Assembly (NCBI GenBank): GCA_003013855.2
Contig: ML058588.1
Span: forward strand, 1,612,001 to 1,676,000
DNA length: 64,000 bases
Source of the DNA: Liriodendron chinense
Taxonomy: Eukaryota > Streptophyta > Magnoliopsida > Magnoliales > Magnoliaceae
Reading direction: 5' to 3'
Shown here: positions 10,905-21,439 of the stretch, piece by piece
Position numbering within the stretch: the first letter of the stretch is position 1
Layout: the number at the start of each line of letters is the position of its first letter
Position numbers and translations under genes: made by a program
The notes under the pieces: generated by a model
What the model saw: the letters and a program-made list of their open reading frames with translations, nothing else
What the model was told of the DNA's origin: nothing
Database searches by the model: none

Positions 10905-12035
10905 TCACTTAACCCGCATATCCGACTGTAACGCCTTTTCAAAACACTCTGGCTCACCATTATCTGTCAGCAGTAGATAATGTAAGGAGGGTGAGTATCG
11001 GACCTTGGGTCTCCTCTCTCGAGTAGACCTCCTCACAACCGGTGTCTGCGGCTCTGCCTCATCATGCTCCTGTACATGCTCATCCTGTGGCACTGTAACA
11101 CCCGTGTCCGGTAACTCTTCCAACTCTACAAATTCCTTCTCATCGGCCTTGTTCTGCTTTTGCTGCACACTGTCCTTATGCATCACTTTTTCATTGAAGA
11201 CTACATCCTTGCTTCTGATGATTTTTCGGTTCTCAATATCCCAAAACCGGTAGCCAAAATCATTCTGCCCGTAGCCTATAAAAGTGCACCTCCTAGACTT
11301 CGCATCCAGCTTGTTTCTGTGCTCTGCATTAATGTGAACATAAGAAGTGCAACCAAACACTCTGAGATGTGCAAGGTTCACCTCTTTCCCAGTCCACGTT
11401 TCTTCTGGTAGCCCACCATCCAATGGTGCTGAGGGACTTCTATTGATGAGATATACGGCAGTATTCACAGCATCTGCCCAAAAGGTCTTGGGCAACCCTG
11501 CATGTAGCCTTGTGCTCCTAGCGCGCTCAAGGATGGTCCTGTTAATGCGCTCGGCCACACCGTTCTGCTGCGGTGTCCTTGGAATTGTTTTCTGATGTTT
11601 GATTCCATTTGCTGCACAATACTCCTCAAACCTCTTATGACAATATTCTCCCCCATTATCTAATCTGAGACACTTCACAGTTTTACCGGTCTCATTTTCT
11701 ACCATAACCTTCCACTTCTTAAATACATCGAATACATCTGATTTGTGTTTTAAGAAGTAGACCCACAGTTTTCTACTAGCATCATCAATAAAGGAAACAA
11801 AATAACGTGAGCCACCAAGAGATGATACCTGTGCCGGTCCCCACACATCAGTGTGTACAAGCTCCAATAGATGCGTCTTTGGAGCGCGTCCTGTCTTCTT
11901 GAAGCTAACTTTCTTCTGCTTGCCATATACGCAGTCCTCGCAGAATTCCAGATCGATTGCCTTCAATCCTGGTAGCTTTCCCTTTGATAATAACACTTTC
12001 ATCCCCTTCTCACTCATATGTCCCAACCTCTGATG
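10905..12035 (-). pseudogene. copia integrase
   Basis: An almost fully open frame encodes the pre-integrase zinc finger (HQRLGHMSEKG...CEDCVYGK) and the catalytic core: D in LVHTDVWGP, D in RLDNGGEY and E in QQNGVAERINR, that is an intact D,D-35-E set. Downstream come the FIGYG block and an acidic linker towards RT. Integrase inserts element DNA into the host genome. It is cut off from gag-PR by a TAG codon at 12036-12038 where the family has Trp. Confidence 0.9.
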
Positions 12036-13295
12036 CTATAACTGCCCGTTCACTCCAGTTGATGTGACTGCGAGTGAACTATACGATCCGGAAGTCACAT
12101 ACGAAGTACCTTCCTTCTTGCCTCGAGATATAACCAAGGCACCTTTTGTGACCTTCCATGCATCGCTCGTAAATGTCCTCACATATCCGGTATCGGCCAA
12201 CTGCCCCACTGAGATCAAATTCCGTCTCAAACTCGGTACATGTCTGACATCCTTCAGCTTCAAGACCGTTCCATCTTTCTGACTTAAATGAACGTCTCCT
12301 TTGCCAACAATACTACATGGCTCATCATCACCCAGGTAGACTCTTCCAAAGTTACCTGAGACATAATCACGAAGAACTTCTTTTGATGAAGAGGCATGAA
12401 ACGAAGCACCCGAGTCTATAACCCAAGACTCATTCCGCACATCAAGAGACAGGATCAACCCCTCTGTGTCACTCTCCTCAGATAGATTCACTGAATCCTT
12501 CCCACCTTGAGAGCTTCCTTCTTGTTTCTTAAGCGCCCTACAATCACGCTTCATGTGCCCCTTCTTCCCGCAATGCCAACACCCGTCCTTGTCTTTCGGT
12601 CCCTTGGACTTATTCCTCGACTTAGAACGCCCATGTTTATTGCTACCTTTGTTTGAAGATCTTCCTCTTCCTTCAACGTTTAGAGCATTTCCTGAATCCC
12701 CTGAAGTTCCCCCTGAAGTTCCTGATGCCTTCCTTCTAGATTCTTCACTTAGAATTAGACCGGCCACATCATCGAATTTCAACTTCGTAGATCCTGAAGA
12801 ATTGCTCACGGCAATCACCAAACCATCCCAACTGTCTGGCAAACTTGACAAGATCAATAGCGCCCTGACCTCGTCATCAAAAGTGATGCCAACGGATTCC
12901 AATTGGCTCGTGACTGTATTGAACTCATTTAGATGTTCAGCCACGCCCCCACCATCTGACATCTTCATGTTGAATAGCGGTTTCATAAGATGAACCTTAT
13001 TTGACGCCGAGGGTTTCTCATACATCGTAGCCAAAGCCTGCACTAATTCTTTTGTGGTCTTTATTTTGGATATGTTGAAGGCGACGCTCTTAGACAAAGA
13101 GAGTCGGATCGTTCCTAAAGCCTTCCGATTCATTAAAGCCCATTCATCATTTGTCATCTTCTCTGGTTTCTTCTCTTTTCCTTCTAGAGGAATGTAGAGG
13201 TCCTTCTGATACAGACAATCCTCCATCTGCATCTTCCAGAAGGCAAAGTTTGAACCATCAAACTTCTCAATTCTAATTTTTCCATCTTCCGCCAT
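12036..13295 (-). pseudogene. copia gag and protease
   Basis: Open from an ATG at 13295 (start MAEDGKIRIEKFDGSNF) to a TAG at 12036-12038, about 419 codons. It contains the gag UBN2-type region, one CCHC zinc knuckle (CWHCGKKGHMKRDC) and the aspartic-protease motif WVIDSGASFHAS with its catalytic Asp intact. The ATG at 13295 is preferred over the upstream in-frame ATG at 13376, which would lie in the LTR. Among copia coding segments here this one is the best preserved. Confidence 0.88.
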
Positions 13296-13320
13296 CGCTC
13301 CTAGTTGAACTAAACCAATA

Positions 13321-13332
13321 GCTCTGATACCA
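13321..13332 (-). other. Primer binding site (tRNA-Met type)
   Basis: The complement reads TGGTATCAGAGC, matching the 3' end of initiator tRNA-Met, two bases from the end of the 5' LTR. It primes minus-strand DNA synthesis. Confidence 0.85.
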
Positions 13333-13334
13333 GT

Positions 13335-13738
13335 TATTGCGCAGCAAGCCAACAACGCTGGTGAACCGAGATCCAATCTCCGGTCTCACCCACAAACGAT
13401 AAACAGGAAGAAAATAATAGCTAGAAAAGAATCACACAAACCAACAATCCACAAGACAGAGATTTACGTGGAAAAACCCCAACAAGGGTAAAAAACCACG
13501 AGTGCAAACTTCACTATGAAGAAAGAACGAAGTTACAAGCAATACACTTACCTTCTCCTATGCTCCCATGCACAGAGATGGCCCTTTTGCTAATCCTCTC
13601 GCCTTCTTCTCACTTTGGACGTATAGAAGCCCTAATCCCCATGTCCAATCCCATTTTACACCCCTTTATATAGTAAACCCCGCAATTAGAACACAAAATA
13701 GGAGGTCGGGCGTCTTAAGCCCGCGGCCGGTCGGGCGC
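13335..13738 (-). repeat. 5' LTR of - strand copia element, truncated
   Basis: It matches 6629-7035 base by base with few changes, but stops at the first palindrome core (GGTCGGGCGCC), so most of U3 is missing. The 5' LTR promoter is therefore incomplete upstream, although a TATA-like box (complement of the 'TTTATATAGTAAA' region near 13670) remains. Confidence 0.85.
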
Positions 13739-13740
13739 CT

Positions 13741-14891
13741 TCTACATTCCTCTAGAAGGAAAAGAGAAGAAACCAGAGAAGATGACAAATGATGAATGGG
13801 CTTTAATGAATCGGAAGGCTTTAGGAACGATCCGACTCTCTTTGTCTAAGAGCGTCGCCTTCAACATATCCAAAGTAAAGACCACAAAAGAATTAATGCA
13901 GGCTTTGGCTACGATGTATGAGAAACCCTCGGCGTCAAATAAGGTTCATCTTATGAAACGGCTATTCAACATGAAGATGTCAGATGGTGGGGGCGTGGCT
14001 GAACATCTAAACGAGTTCAATACAGTCACGAGCCAATTGGAATCCGTTGGCATCACTTTTGATGACGAGGTCAGGGCGCTATTGATCTTGTCAAGTTTGC
14101 CAGACAGTTGGGATGGTTCGGTGATTGCCGTGAGCAATTCTTCAGGATCTACGAAGTTGAAATTCGATGATGTGGCCGATCTAATTCTAAGCGAAGAATC
14201 TAGAAGGAAGGCATCAGGAACTTCAGGGGATTCAGGAAATGCTCTAAACGTTGAAGGAAGAGGAAGATCTTCAAACAAAGGTAGCAATAAACATGGGCGT
14301 TCTAAGTCGAGGAATAAGTCCAAGGGACCGAAAGACAAGGATGGGTGTTGGCATTGCGGGAAGAAGGGGCACATGAAGCGTGATTGTAGGGCGCTTAAGA
14401 AACAAGAAGGAAGCTCTCAAGGTGGGAAGGATTCAGTGAATCTATCTGAGGAGAGTGACGCAGAGGCGTTGATCTTGTCTCTTGATGCGCGTAATGAGTC
14501 TTGGGTTATAAACTCGGGTGCTTCGTTTCATGCCACTTCATCAAAAGAAGTTCTTTGTGATTATGTCTCAGGTAACTTTGGAAGAGTCTACCTGGGTGAT
14601 GATGAGCCATGTAGTATTGTTGGCAAAGGAGACGTTCATTTAAGTCAGAAAGATGGAACGGTCTTGAAGTTGAAGGATGTCAGACATGTACCGAGTTTGA
14701 GACGGAATCTGATCTCAGTGGGGCAGTTGGACGATACCGGATATGTGACGACATTCACGAGCGATGCATAGAAGGTCACAAAATGTGCCTTGGTTATATC
14801 TCAAGGCAAGAAGGAAGGTACTTTGTATGTGACTTTCGGATCGTATGGTTTACTCGCAGTTGCATCAACTGCTATGAACGGGCAGTTATGA
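13741..14891 (+). pseudogene. copia gag and protease, catalytic Asp lost
   Basis: Gag from YIPLEGKEKK onward, zinc knuckle CWHCGKKGHMKRDC, then protease. The active-site motif reads INSGAS instead of IDSGAS (codon AAC at 14511-14513). TAG at 14769-14771 replaces Trp, and TGA at 14889-14891 sits at the same Trp codon that is TAG in the sister element. Not functional. Confidence 0.9.
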
Positions 14892-15999
14892 CATCATAGG
14901 TTGGGACATATGAGTGAGAAGGGGATGAAAGTGCTATTGTCAAAGGGGAAGCTACTAGGGTTGAAGGCAATCGATCTGGAATTCTGCGAGGATTGCGTGT
15001 ATGGCAAGCAGAAGAGAGTTAGCTTCAAGAAGATAGGACGCACTCCAAAGACGCATCTATTGGAGCTTGTACACACTGATATGTGGGGACTGGCATAGGT
15101 ATCATCTCTTGGTGGCTCACGTTACTTTGTTTCTTTTATTGATGATGCGAGTAGAAAACTGTGGGTCTACTTCTTAAAACACAAATCAGATGTATTCGAT
15201 GTATTTAAGAAGTGGAAGGTTATGGTAGAAAATGAGACCGGTAAAACTGTGAAGTGTCTCAGATCGGATAATGGGGGAGAATTTTGTGATAAGAGGTTTG
15301 AGGAGTATTGTGCAGCAAATGAAATCAAACATCAGAAAATGATTCCAGGGACACCGCAGCAGAACGGTGTGGTTGAGCGCATTAACAGGACCATCCTTGA
15401 GCGTGCTAGAAGCATGAGACTACATGCAGGGTTGCCGAATACCTTTTGGGCAGATGTTGTGAATATTGCGGTATATCTCATCAATAGAAGTCCCTCAGCA
15501 CCATTGGATGGTAGGCTACCAGAAGAAACATGGACTGGAAAAGAAGTGAAGCTTGCACATCTCAGAGTGTTTGGTTGCACCTCTTATGTTCACATTGATG
15601 CAGAGCAAAAAAACAAGCTGGATGCGAAGTCCAGAAGGTGTACGTTTATAGGCTACGGGAAGAATAATTTTGGCTACCAGTTTTGGGATGCAGAGAGCCG
15701 AAAAATTATCAGAAGCAAGGACGTAGTCTTCAATGAAAAGGTGATGCATAAGGACAGTGTGCAGTAAAAGCAAAACAAGGCCGATGAGAAGGAATTTGTA
15801 GAGTTGGAAGAGTTACCGGACACGGGTGTTACAGTGCCACAAGATGAGCATGCACAGGAGCATGATGAGGCAGAGCCGCAGATACCTGTTGTGAGGATAC
15901 TCGGGAGAGGAGACCCAAGGTCCGATATTCATCCTCCTTACATTATCTACTGCTGACAGATAATGGTGAGCCAAAGTGTTTTGAAGAGGCGTTACGGTC
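14892..15999 (+). pseudogene. copia integrase
   Basis: Zinc-finger region (HHRLGHMSEKG, CEDCVYGK) and core with D in LVHTDMWG, D in RSDNGGEF and E in QQNGVVERINR. Broken by TAG near 15096-15098 and TAA near 15765, and by an indel near 15895-15905 in the acidic linker before RT. Confidence 0.88.
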
Positions 16000-16003
16000 A
16001 GAT

Positions 16004-17518
16004 ATGTGGGTTAAGTGGGAGCAAGCCATGGAAGATAAGATGGACTCTCTTGAGTCTAATCGTACGTGGGAGCTAGTCACTCTACCCAAGGGTAAGAAAG
16101 CTCTTCATAATAAGTGGGTTTACAAATTGAATGAGGAGCACGATGGTTCGAAACGGTACAAGGCTAGACTGGTTATGAAATGGTTCCAACAAAAGGCAGG
16201 TATCGATTTCATAGAGATATTTTCACCTGCGGTGAAGATGTCTACGATTCGCATGGTCTTGAGTATAGTGGCTACAGAGGACTTACATCTAGAGCAGCTA
16301 GATGTTAAGACAGCCTTTCTTCATGGAGACCTTGAAGAAGAGATATATATGCATCAGCTAACAGGATACGTGGCACCAGAAAAGGAGAACAAGGTGTGTA
16401 GACTGAAGAAGAGTCTATATGGTCTGAAGCAGGCCCTGAGGTAGTGGTACAAGAAGTTCGACAGTTTCATGTCGGGAAACGGTTACAGAAGATGTCATGC
16501 AGACCACTGTTGCTACTTGAAGAAGTTTGATACGTCGTACATCATCCTTCTTCTGTATGTTGATGATATGCTTGTGGCCGGATCAAGCATGAAGGACATC
16601 TCAGATCTCAAAAGACAACTGTCTAGAGAGTTTTCCATGAAGGATTTAGGAGCTGCAAAACAAATCCTAGGCATGAGGATAAATCGTGACAGGGAAAACA
16701 AGAAGCTGGTTTTGTCACAGGAAGAGAACATAGCCAAGGTACTTGATCGATTCAACATGGGAGGTGCTAAGCCGGTTACCACTCCATTAGCTAGCCACTT
16801 CAAGCTTTCTAAGGAGCAAGGAGCTAAGACTCAGGAGGAACGAGACTACATGGCTAAAGTCCCTTATGCGTTAGCCATAGGGAGCCTCATGTATGCTATG
16901 GTTAGCACAAGGTCAGACATTGCTCAAGCAGTGGGAGTTGTTAGCAGGTACATGAACAATTCCGGAAAGGAACATTGGGAAGCTGTGAAGTGGATCCTCA
17001 GATACCTGGTAAGTACTGTGGATGTAGGGCTGTGTTATGGAGGATCGAAAATTAAGCTACAAGGCTACGTCGATTCAGATTTGGCAGGAGATATCGACAA
17101 CAGAAGGAGCACTACAAGGTATGTCTTTACCCTGGGTAGTGCTGCAGTCAGTTGGATCTCTCAGTTACAGAAGATAGTATCCATCAGTACAACGGAAGCA
17201 GAATATGTTGCAGCTACAGAAGCGTGCAAGGAGATGGTGTGGATGCAAGGTTTTATGGAAGAGTTAGGGAAGAAGCAAGCAGATTGTAAGCTCTACAGTG
17301 ACAGTCAGAGTGCAATACACTTGGCTAAGAATTCAGCATTTCATTCGAGGACCAAGCATATTGACATCAGATATCACTTCATACGTTCGTTACTGAAAGA
17401 TGGATCGATTGCTTTGGAGAAGATTTATACAAGTGAGAATCCTACAGATATGTTGACCAAGGCGGTCACACGGGAGAAGGTAAAGCTCTATTCAGCTTTG
17501 GTTGGTCTTCAGGCTTGA
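16004..17518 (+). pseudogene. copia reverse transcriptase and RNase H
   Basis: RT blocks NKWVYKL, FSPAVKMSTIRMVL, QLDVKTAFLHGDLEEEIYM, YGLKQALR and the active site LLYVDDMLVAG. RNase H follows (STTEAEYVAATEACKE, DSQSAIHLA) to a TGA at 17516-17518. A single TAG (CAG to TAG near 16442) divides RT; the rest, 349 codons from 16469, is open. Confidence 0.9.
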
Positions 17519-17621
17519 AGACTGGGAGGTGGTGCACTCCGGATGTAGAAGACGAAGGATCAGGTGGTGATTGTCTCCAAGTGGGAGATTGTTGAGTGTG
17601 GAGACAGCCACACATGTCAAT

Positions 17622-17910
17622 GGTCGGGCGCCCGGACGGTCTGATGACCGGGCGCCCGATATTCAGACCATTTGGGCCATAGGCTGCTGGACTGTTTTGT
17701 GAACGGCCGGGCTCCCGACGGTCAAAGTGACCGGGCGCCCGATATTCAGCCTGGTTTTATCTTCAGTCCGCTGGACTGTTTTGAGAGTAGCCGAGCGCCC
17801 GATGGTCAAAGTGACCGGACGCCCGAAATTAGTCTGTTTTCTCCTTTTTAACGCTGGACATATTTTGTATTGGCCGGGCGCCCGACCCAGTTATGTCCGA
17901 GCGCCCGACC
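17622..17910. repeat. Four 84-bp units with paired GGGCGCCCG palindromes
   Basis: Cores near 17624/17648, 17708/17732, 17791/17815 and 17875/17898: pairs about 24 bp apart repeating every 84 bp. Each pair is followed by a spacer with CTGGACTGTTTT-like sequence. The sister LTR has only two such units. The array lies immediately upstream of the TATA box, where Tnt1-class elements are known to carry repeated enhancer boxes. Confidence 0.85.
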
Positions 17911-17965
17911 AGCCATGGGCTTAAGATGCGGGTTTCCTATTTTGTGTTCTAATTGCGGGGTTTAC

Positions 17966-17973
17966 TATATAAA
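17966..17973 (+). promoter_or_regulatory. LTR TATA box
   Basis: TATATAAA in the copia 3' LTR, about 55 bp after the palindrome array. In this copy it would fire outward towards the CYP82 pseudogene. Confidence 0.65.
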
Positions 17974-18302
17974 GAGGTATAAACCGGGATTAGGAATGGG
18001 GATTAGGGCTTCTATACGTCCAAGGTGAGAAAAAGGCAAGAAGATTAGCAAAAGGACCATCTCTGTGCATGGGAGCATAGGAGAAGGTAAGTGCATTGCT
18101 TGTAACTTCGTTTTTCTTCATAGTGAAGTTTGCACCCGTGGTTTTTTACCCTTGTTGGGGTTTTTCCACCTAAATCTCTGTCTTGTGGAATGTTGGTTTG
18201 TGTGATTCTTTTCTAGTTATTATTTTCTTCCTGTTTATCGTTTGTGGGTGAGACCGGAGATTGGATCTCGGTTCACCGGCGTTGTTGGCGTGCTGCGCAA
18301 CA

Positions 18303-18744
18303 GTATGGACTTTGGGAGACAAATGGTAAAAGCCCGGTTAAGGTCGACATGAAAGAGAAGTTTGGTGACATCACTTTCAACGTGATCGCCATGATGGTCA
18401 TTGGGAAGAGATGCTTCAGCGACCTGGGGGATTCCAAAAATGAAGAGGCGGGCTGGTTTTGGGATGAAATCCAGGACTGGTTCCATCTCTTCGGGGCTTT
18501 TGTGCCATCCGATATCTTCCCTTTTCTCTGGTGGTTGGATGTGCAAGGGTACAAGAAGAAGATGAGGAGGGTTTTCAAGGACTTGGACTCTCTCCTTTCG
18601 ACGACACTTGATGAGCACCGTCTCAAGCAGCAGTCCGGCGAGGCCAACAGCGATAGGAGCTTCCTCAGCGTGTTGACATCTTTCGTGGACAATTCCCAGT
18701 TCTCAGGATATGACGCTGATAACGTCATCAAAGCGACTACATTG
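18303..18744 (+). pseudogene. CYP82-type P450 pseudogene, exon 1 remnant
   Basis: The frame encodes YGLWETNGKSPVKVDMKEKF through SGYDADNVIKATTL, matching residues 164-309 of the intact gene at 37365. It ends at a conserved splice donor (G|GTATGT at 18745). The first 163 codons (membrane anchor, proline hinge, C-helix) are absent; the copia 3' LTR occupies that position and no homologous 5' part is found further left. The open frame visible from 18244 starts in LTR sequence and is not a real start. Confidence 0.93.
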
Positions 18745-19479
18745 GTATGTTATTGCTAACAGCTAGCTCAAGTAACAACAATACATGCATTCATGGCTAT
18801 CATAAACAGCGACTCGGAAAGATGGGTCCAGTTCTGATTTAATTCGGGCTGAATCAGACCGATCGAGTCACTCCTATTTCCAGTACTGACTCATGGAGTC
18901 TTACCAGATTGAACCATGCCACCTGTATTTTCAATACTGACTCAGGGTGCAAAACTGGATTGGAATCCATGCAGCATTTGGCTCGAACCCAAGACTCATT
19001 GTTGAAAAGCAGCCCATCTACCATTGAGCAACCGGCTCGAACTCATTAGCTGTGTGATTAGTTGTGAGAGGTTGTGATTAGATACTCGATCGAGTGAATC
19101 AACTAAGTCAAATTATAAAGTTGAAGAATGATGGAAAACCCGACAAATCGCTTTGATAGGCAGTGATACTCATTGATTATCGCCTGGATCATATGACTCT
19201 AACCATTGGATCTGTGGCCATGAAATTGGATGATTTAGACCAATTATATGATTTGGACCGGTTATCATGTGGACCCACCTTGAGAATCACATTGATCAAA
19301 CGATTTCAACCATCGTATTGATGGCCAGGAAGGTAGATGTCCAGACCGATTATAATAGAAAATGTATGATCAACACTATCCATCAGGTTGGCCTTGATTT
19401 AACCGTGTGATTATCAAGAATCGCCATCTGATCATATATCTGTACTTTCTGTCATGTGGGTCACACCTTTGTTGCCCAT
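18745..19479 (+). other. Pseudogene intron, proximal part
   Basis: It starts with GTATGTTATTGCTAAC, as does the intron of the intact gene (38295). Otherwise AT-rich, with GACTC/GAATC-rich words near 18830-19030 and no coding signal. Confidence 0.55.
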
Positions 19480-21439
19480 CTCGAATCCATCGAACTGATC
19501 ATCGACCTGTCAAACCGATCATTGACCTATCGAATTGGATTTTGATCTGTCGAAGCTCAATTTCAACCTGTCTAAACTATCAGAAATTTTCAAGCAACCA
19601 ATCTAGAATTTCTAGCAGAATTTTGATTGGATGACTCGTCTGGTCGATCGGTCGAACTATGCTGAATTTTGTCAATTTTCCTTTGGGTTTCCTCCGATCC
19701 ATTTGTGATAGGAATGTGCTTGATCCACGTCCTATATCAGACCCCTCCACTTGAAAAAAATAATAATAATTCTTTAGTTCTTTATTAGACTTGGGCCACG
19801 ATATGTGTTCGAGTTCTTCAACGGACTTGGCTCACAATATGCATTCTTAGCCTCTTTCTGATATGTTGCAGTAGACTTTTCTGATTTCTCCTCAGATAGG
19901 GACTAGTCGGTAGATTGATTCTTCATGTTGTTGAAGACAAACTCCACTTGAGGAAGACTAATCTTCTGGATAGGGGGCAAGTCGTTGAAAATTTTGGCGA
20001 ATATAATCACCTCAAATTGCTGCAATGCAAGCTTAACATCTTTTGAGATGTTCATAGACTCCTACCTTTACAACTGAGTTATTGATCTCCTCCACCTTCT
20101 TAAAATTTTGTACAATCTCTGAGATACTGGTGCATTATACTTTTTATCCCTTTTCTAAGTCATTGATTTCTTCTGACCCATCCGATTCTTTGACGAAACC
20201 TTTGATTGTTAAGGGAGACTGCCCCTCCACTTTAAAAGTATTAGGTCGATTTTCCGTTTCCACATGGACCACACACGCATGCCATTGTTGAATGTGGCGT
20301 CTTATTGTGACTCCATCTCAACTAGATCCTCTCTCGCCGTCAAACAATAGGATTTCTCGGCACAACCCCTCACCGATCGACTTTTCTTCCGACCACTTTG
20401 GAATTGTTAGAACAATACCTGATTGTAATTGCTAGGGAGAAATCGTTCCTGCATCAATCGCTTCATCCACTGCCACGTGCGGATTAACGCCTTCATATGT
20501 CGCATCCGCTCGTGCTGAAGTTGTTCCCACCAAGCTGAAGCGTCGCCCTTTAACTTGTAAGCCATGAACTTAACCTTATTCTCCTCAGGGATCTTCATGT
20601 TATCGAAGAAGCGTCTGACTTCAAAAAGTCAATCCTTGATGTGAAGTTGGCCATTAAAGCTAGAAAAAATAACCTTCCTTCTAAAGGCTCGATTCGTCCA
20701 ATCCACCCAATCGTGAATTCTAGCACCCTCCATAAGATGATCATCACCACGAACACGGAATTTCCCTATGGCCTCTGTTATATGGTTGAAAGAAGGCTGC
20801 AACCCTTGCATGGCTTGTTAATTCTCCCGCCACGCCGCCTCGAAAGCCGCCATTGTTAGAGGATAATCCTCTAAAACACCGTCCATGGAGTTGTTAGTCA
20901 ACCCTTCGTTAGAAGCCATCGATCCGAGGGAAAACCTCACTCTTATACCACTTAACACAAGGAAGGACATGATGAGGTCGATCATCGTCTTCCTTAGGGG
21001 ATAAATACCTTGAACCCACAAGGCGCTCTTGAATATACAAGAAAATTCTCGAATCCACGAGAAGAAAAATGACAAAAGTCAAAATTCAATTGACTAATAT
21101 GAAAGTTTGAATAAATAAAAACGGGTCTTAACAACCTTATATAACCCTAGACAAAAGCCTAAGAAGGCATTAAGATGGCCCTAAACGAAAAAGGAAACAA
21201 ATGACGCAAGTTTGGAAATTTATGCAATTTCCTATGGACTTGTCGATTTGAACATCGACCTATTGCCCAGTCCAAGCTCAATTTCGACCTATCTAAACCA
21301 AGAAAAATTGTCCAAAAACCAATTTGAAATTTCTACTAGAATTTCGATGGGTCGAACTTTGCTCAATTTTATTGATTTTTCTTTGGATTTCTTCCTATCC
21401 ATTTATGATAAGAATGAGCTTGATCCATCCTATACGTCA
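19480..21439 (-). mobile_element. Ty3/gypsy fragment in pseudogene intron
   Basis: On the - strand: 5' LTR starting TGACGTATAGGATGGATCAAGC-like at 21439, a degenerate primer site (TGGTATAAGAGTG, complement of about 20940-20953), gag remnants, a non-coding gap and a 3' LTR start (TGATATAGGACGTGGATCAAGC-like) at 19739. The two LTR parts share about 250 bp (19490-19739 and 21236-21439). The 3' LTR is truncated on its left and most of pol is gone. Lineage not assigned. Confidence 0.72.
20407..20920 (-). pseudogene. gypsy gag remnant
   Basis: The - strand encodes MASNEGLTN near 20920, then NHITEAIGKFRVRGDDH, HDWVDWTNRAF and KFMAYKLKGDASAWWEQLQ, the last being the retrotransposon gag core typical of Ty3/gypsy. 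Frame breaks and stops occur near 20620 and 20815. Confidence 0.75.

Larger units (their letters stand above)
6629..13738 (-). mobile_element. Ty1/copia element, Tnt1-like (Tork), 5' LTR truncated
   Basis: Read on the - strand: a truncated 5' LTR (13738-13335), primer site complementary to tRNA-Met (TGGTATCAGAGC, complement of 13321-13332), gag, protease, integrase, reverse transcriptase, RNase H, a purine tract and a 3' LTR (7177-6629). The order PR-INT-RT-RH is diagnostic of Ty1/copia, and the integrase and RT resemble tobacco Tnt1. A 2.15-kb solo LTR interrupts the RT region. The 5' LTR stops inside a GGGCGCC palindrome at 13738, where the oppositely oriented sister element begins. No target-site duplication could be matched. 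Confidence 0.92.
13739..18302 (+). mobile_element. Ty1/copia element, Tnt1-like (Tork), 5' truncated
   Basis: Sister of the 6629-13738 element in the opposite orientation. It begins abruptly inside gag (first shared bases near 13741) and lacks 5' LTR, primer site and gag start. It continues through PR, INT, RT and RNase H to a purine tract (about 17575-17589) and a complete 3' LTR ending at 18302. The next base is CYP82 exon sequence, so the 3' LTR marks an insertion into that gene. It carries more nonsense codons than its sister. Confidence 0.92.
17590..18302 (+). repeat. 3' LTR of + strand copia element (713 bp)
   Basis: Starts TGTTGAGTGTGGAGACAG after a purine tract and ends CTGCGCAACA. 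U3 holds four ~84-bp units with paired GGGCGCCCG palindromes, followed by a TATA box (17966-17973). It ends in exon 1 of the CYP82 pseudogene. Confidence 0.92.

Noticed and set aside
12553..12993. + strand open frame of 146 codons (and its mirror at 13946-14374)
   Set aside because: It is the antisense of the copia gag coding region and occurs in both copies only because they are homologous.
6624..18307. Target-site duplication joining the two copia outer ends
   Set aside because: Left flank (TGATG) and right flank (GTATG) do not match, so the pair is not one simple composite insertion.
18244..18759. A 171-codon open frame as a P450 gene with its own start
   Set aside because: The first codons are copia LTR sequence; P450 homology begins only at 18303 and both ends of the protein are missing.
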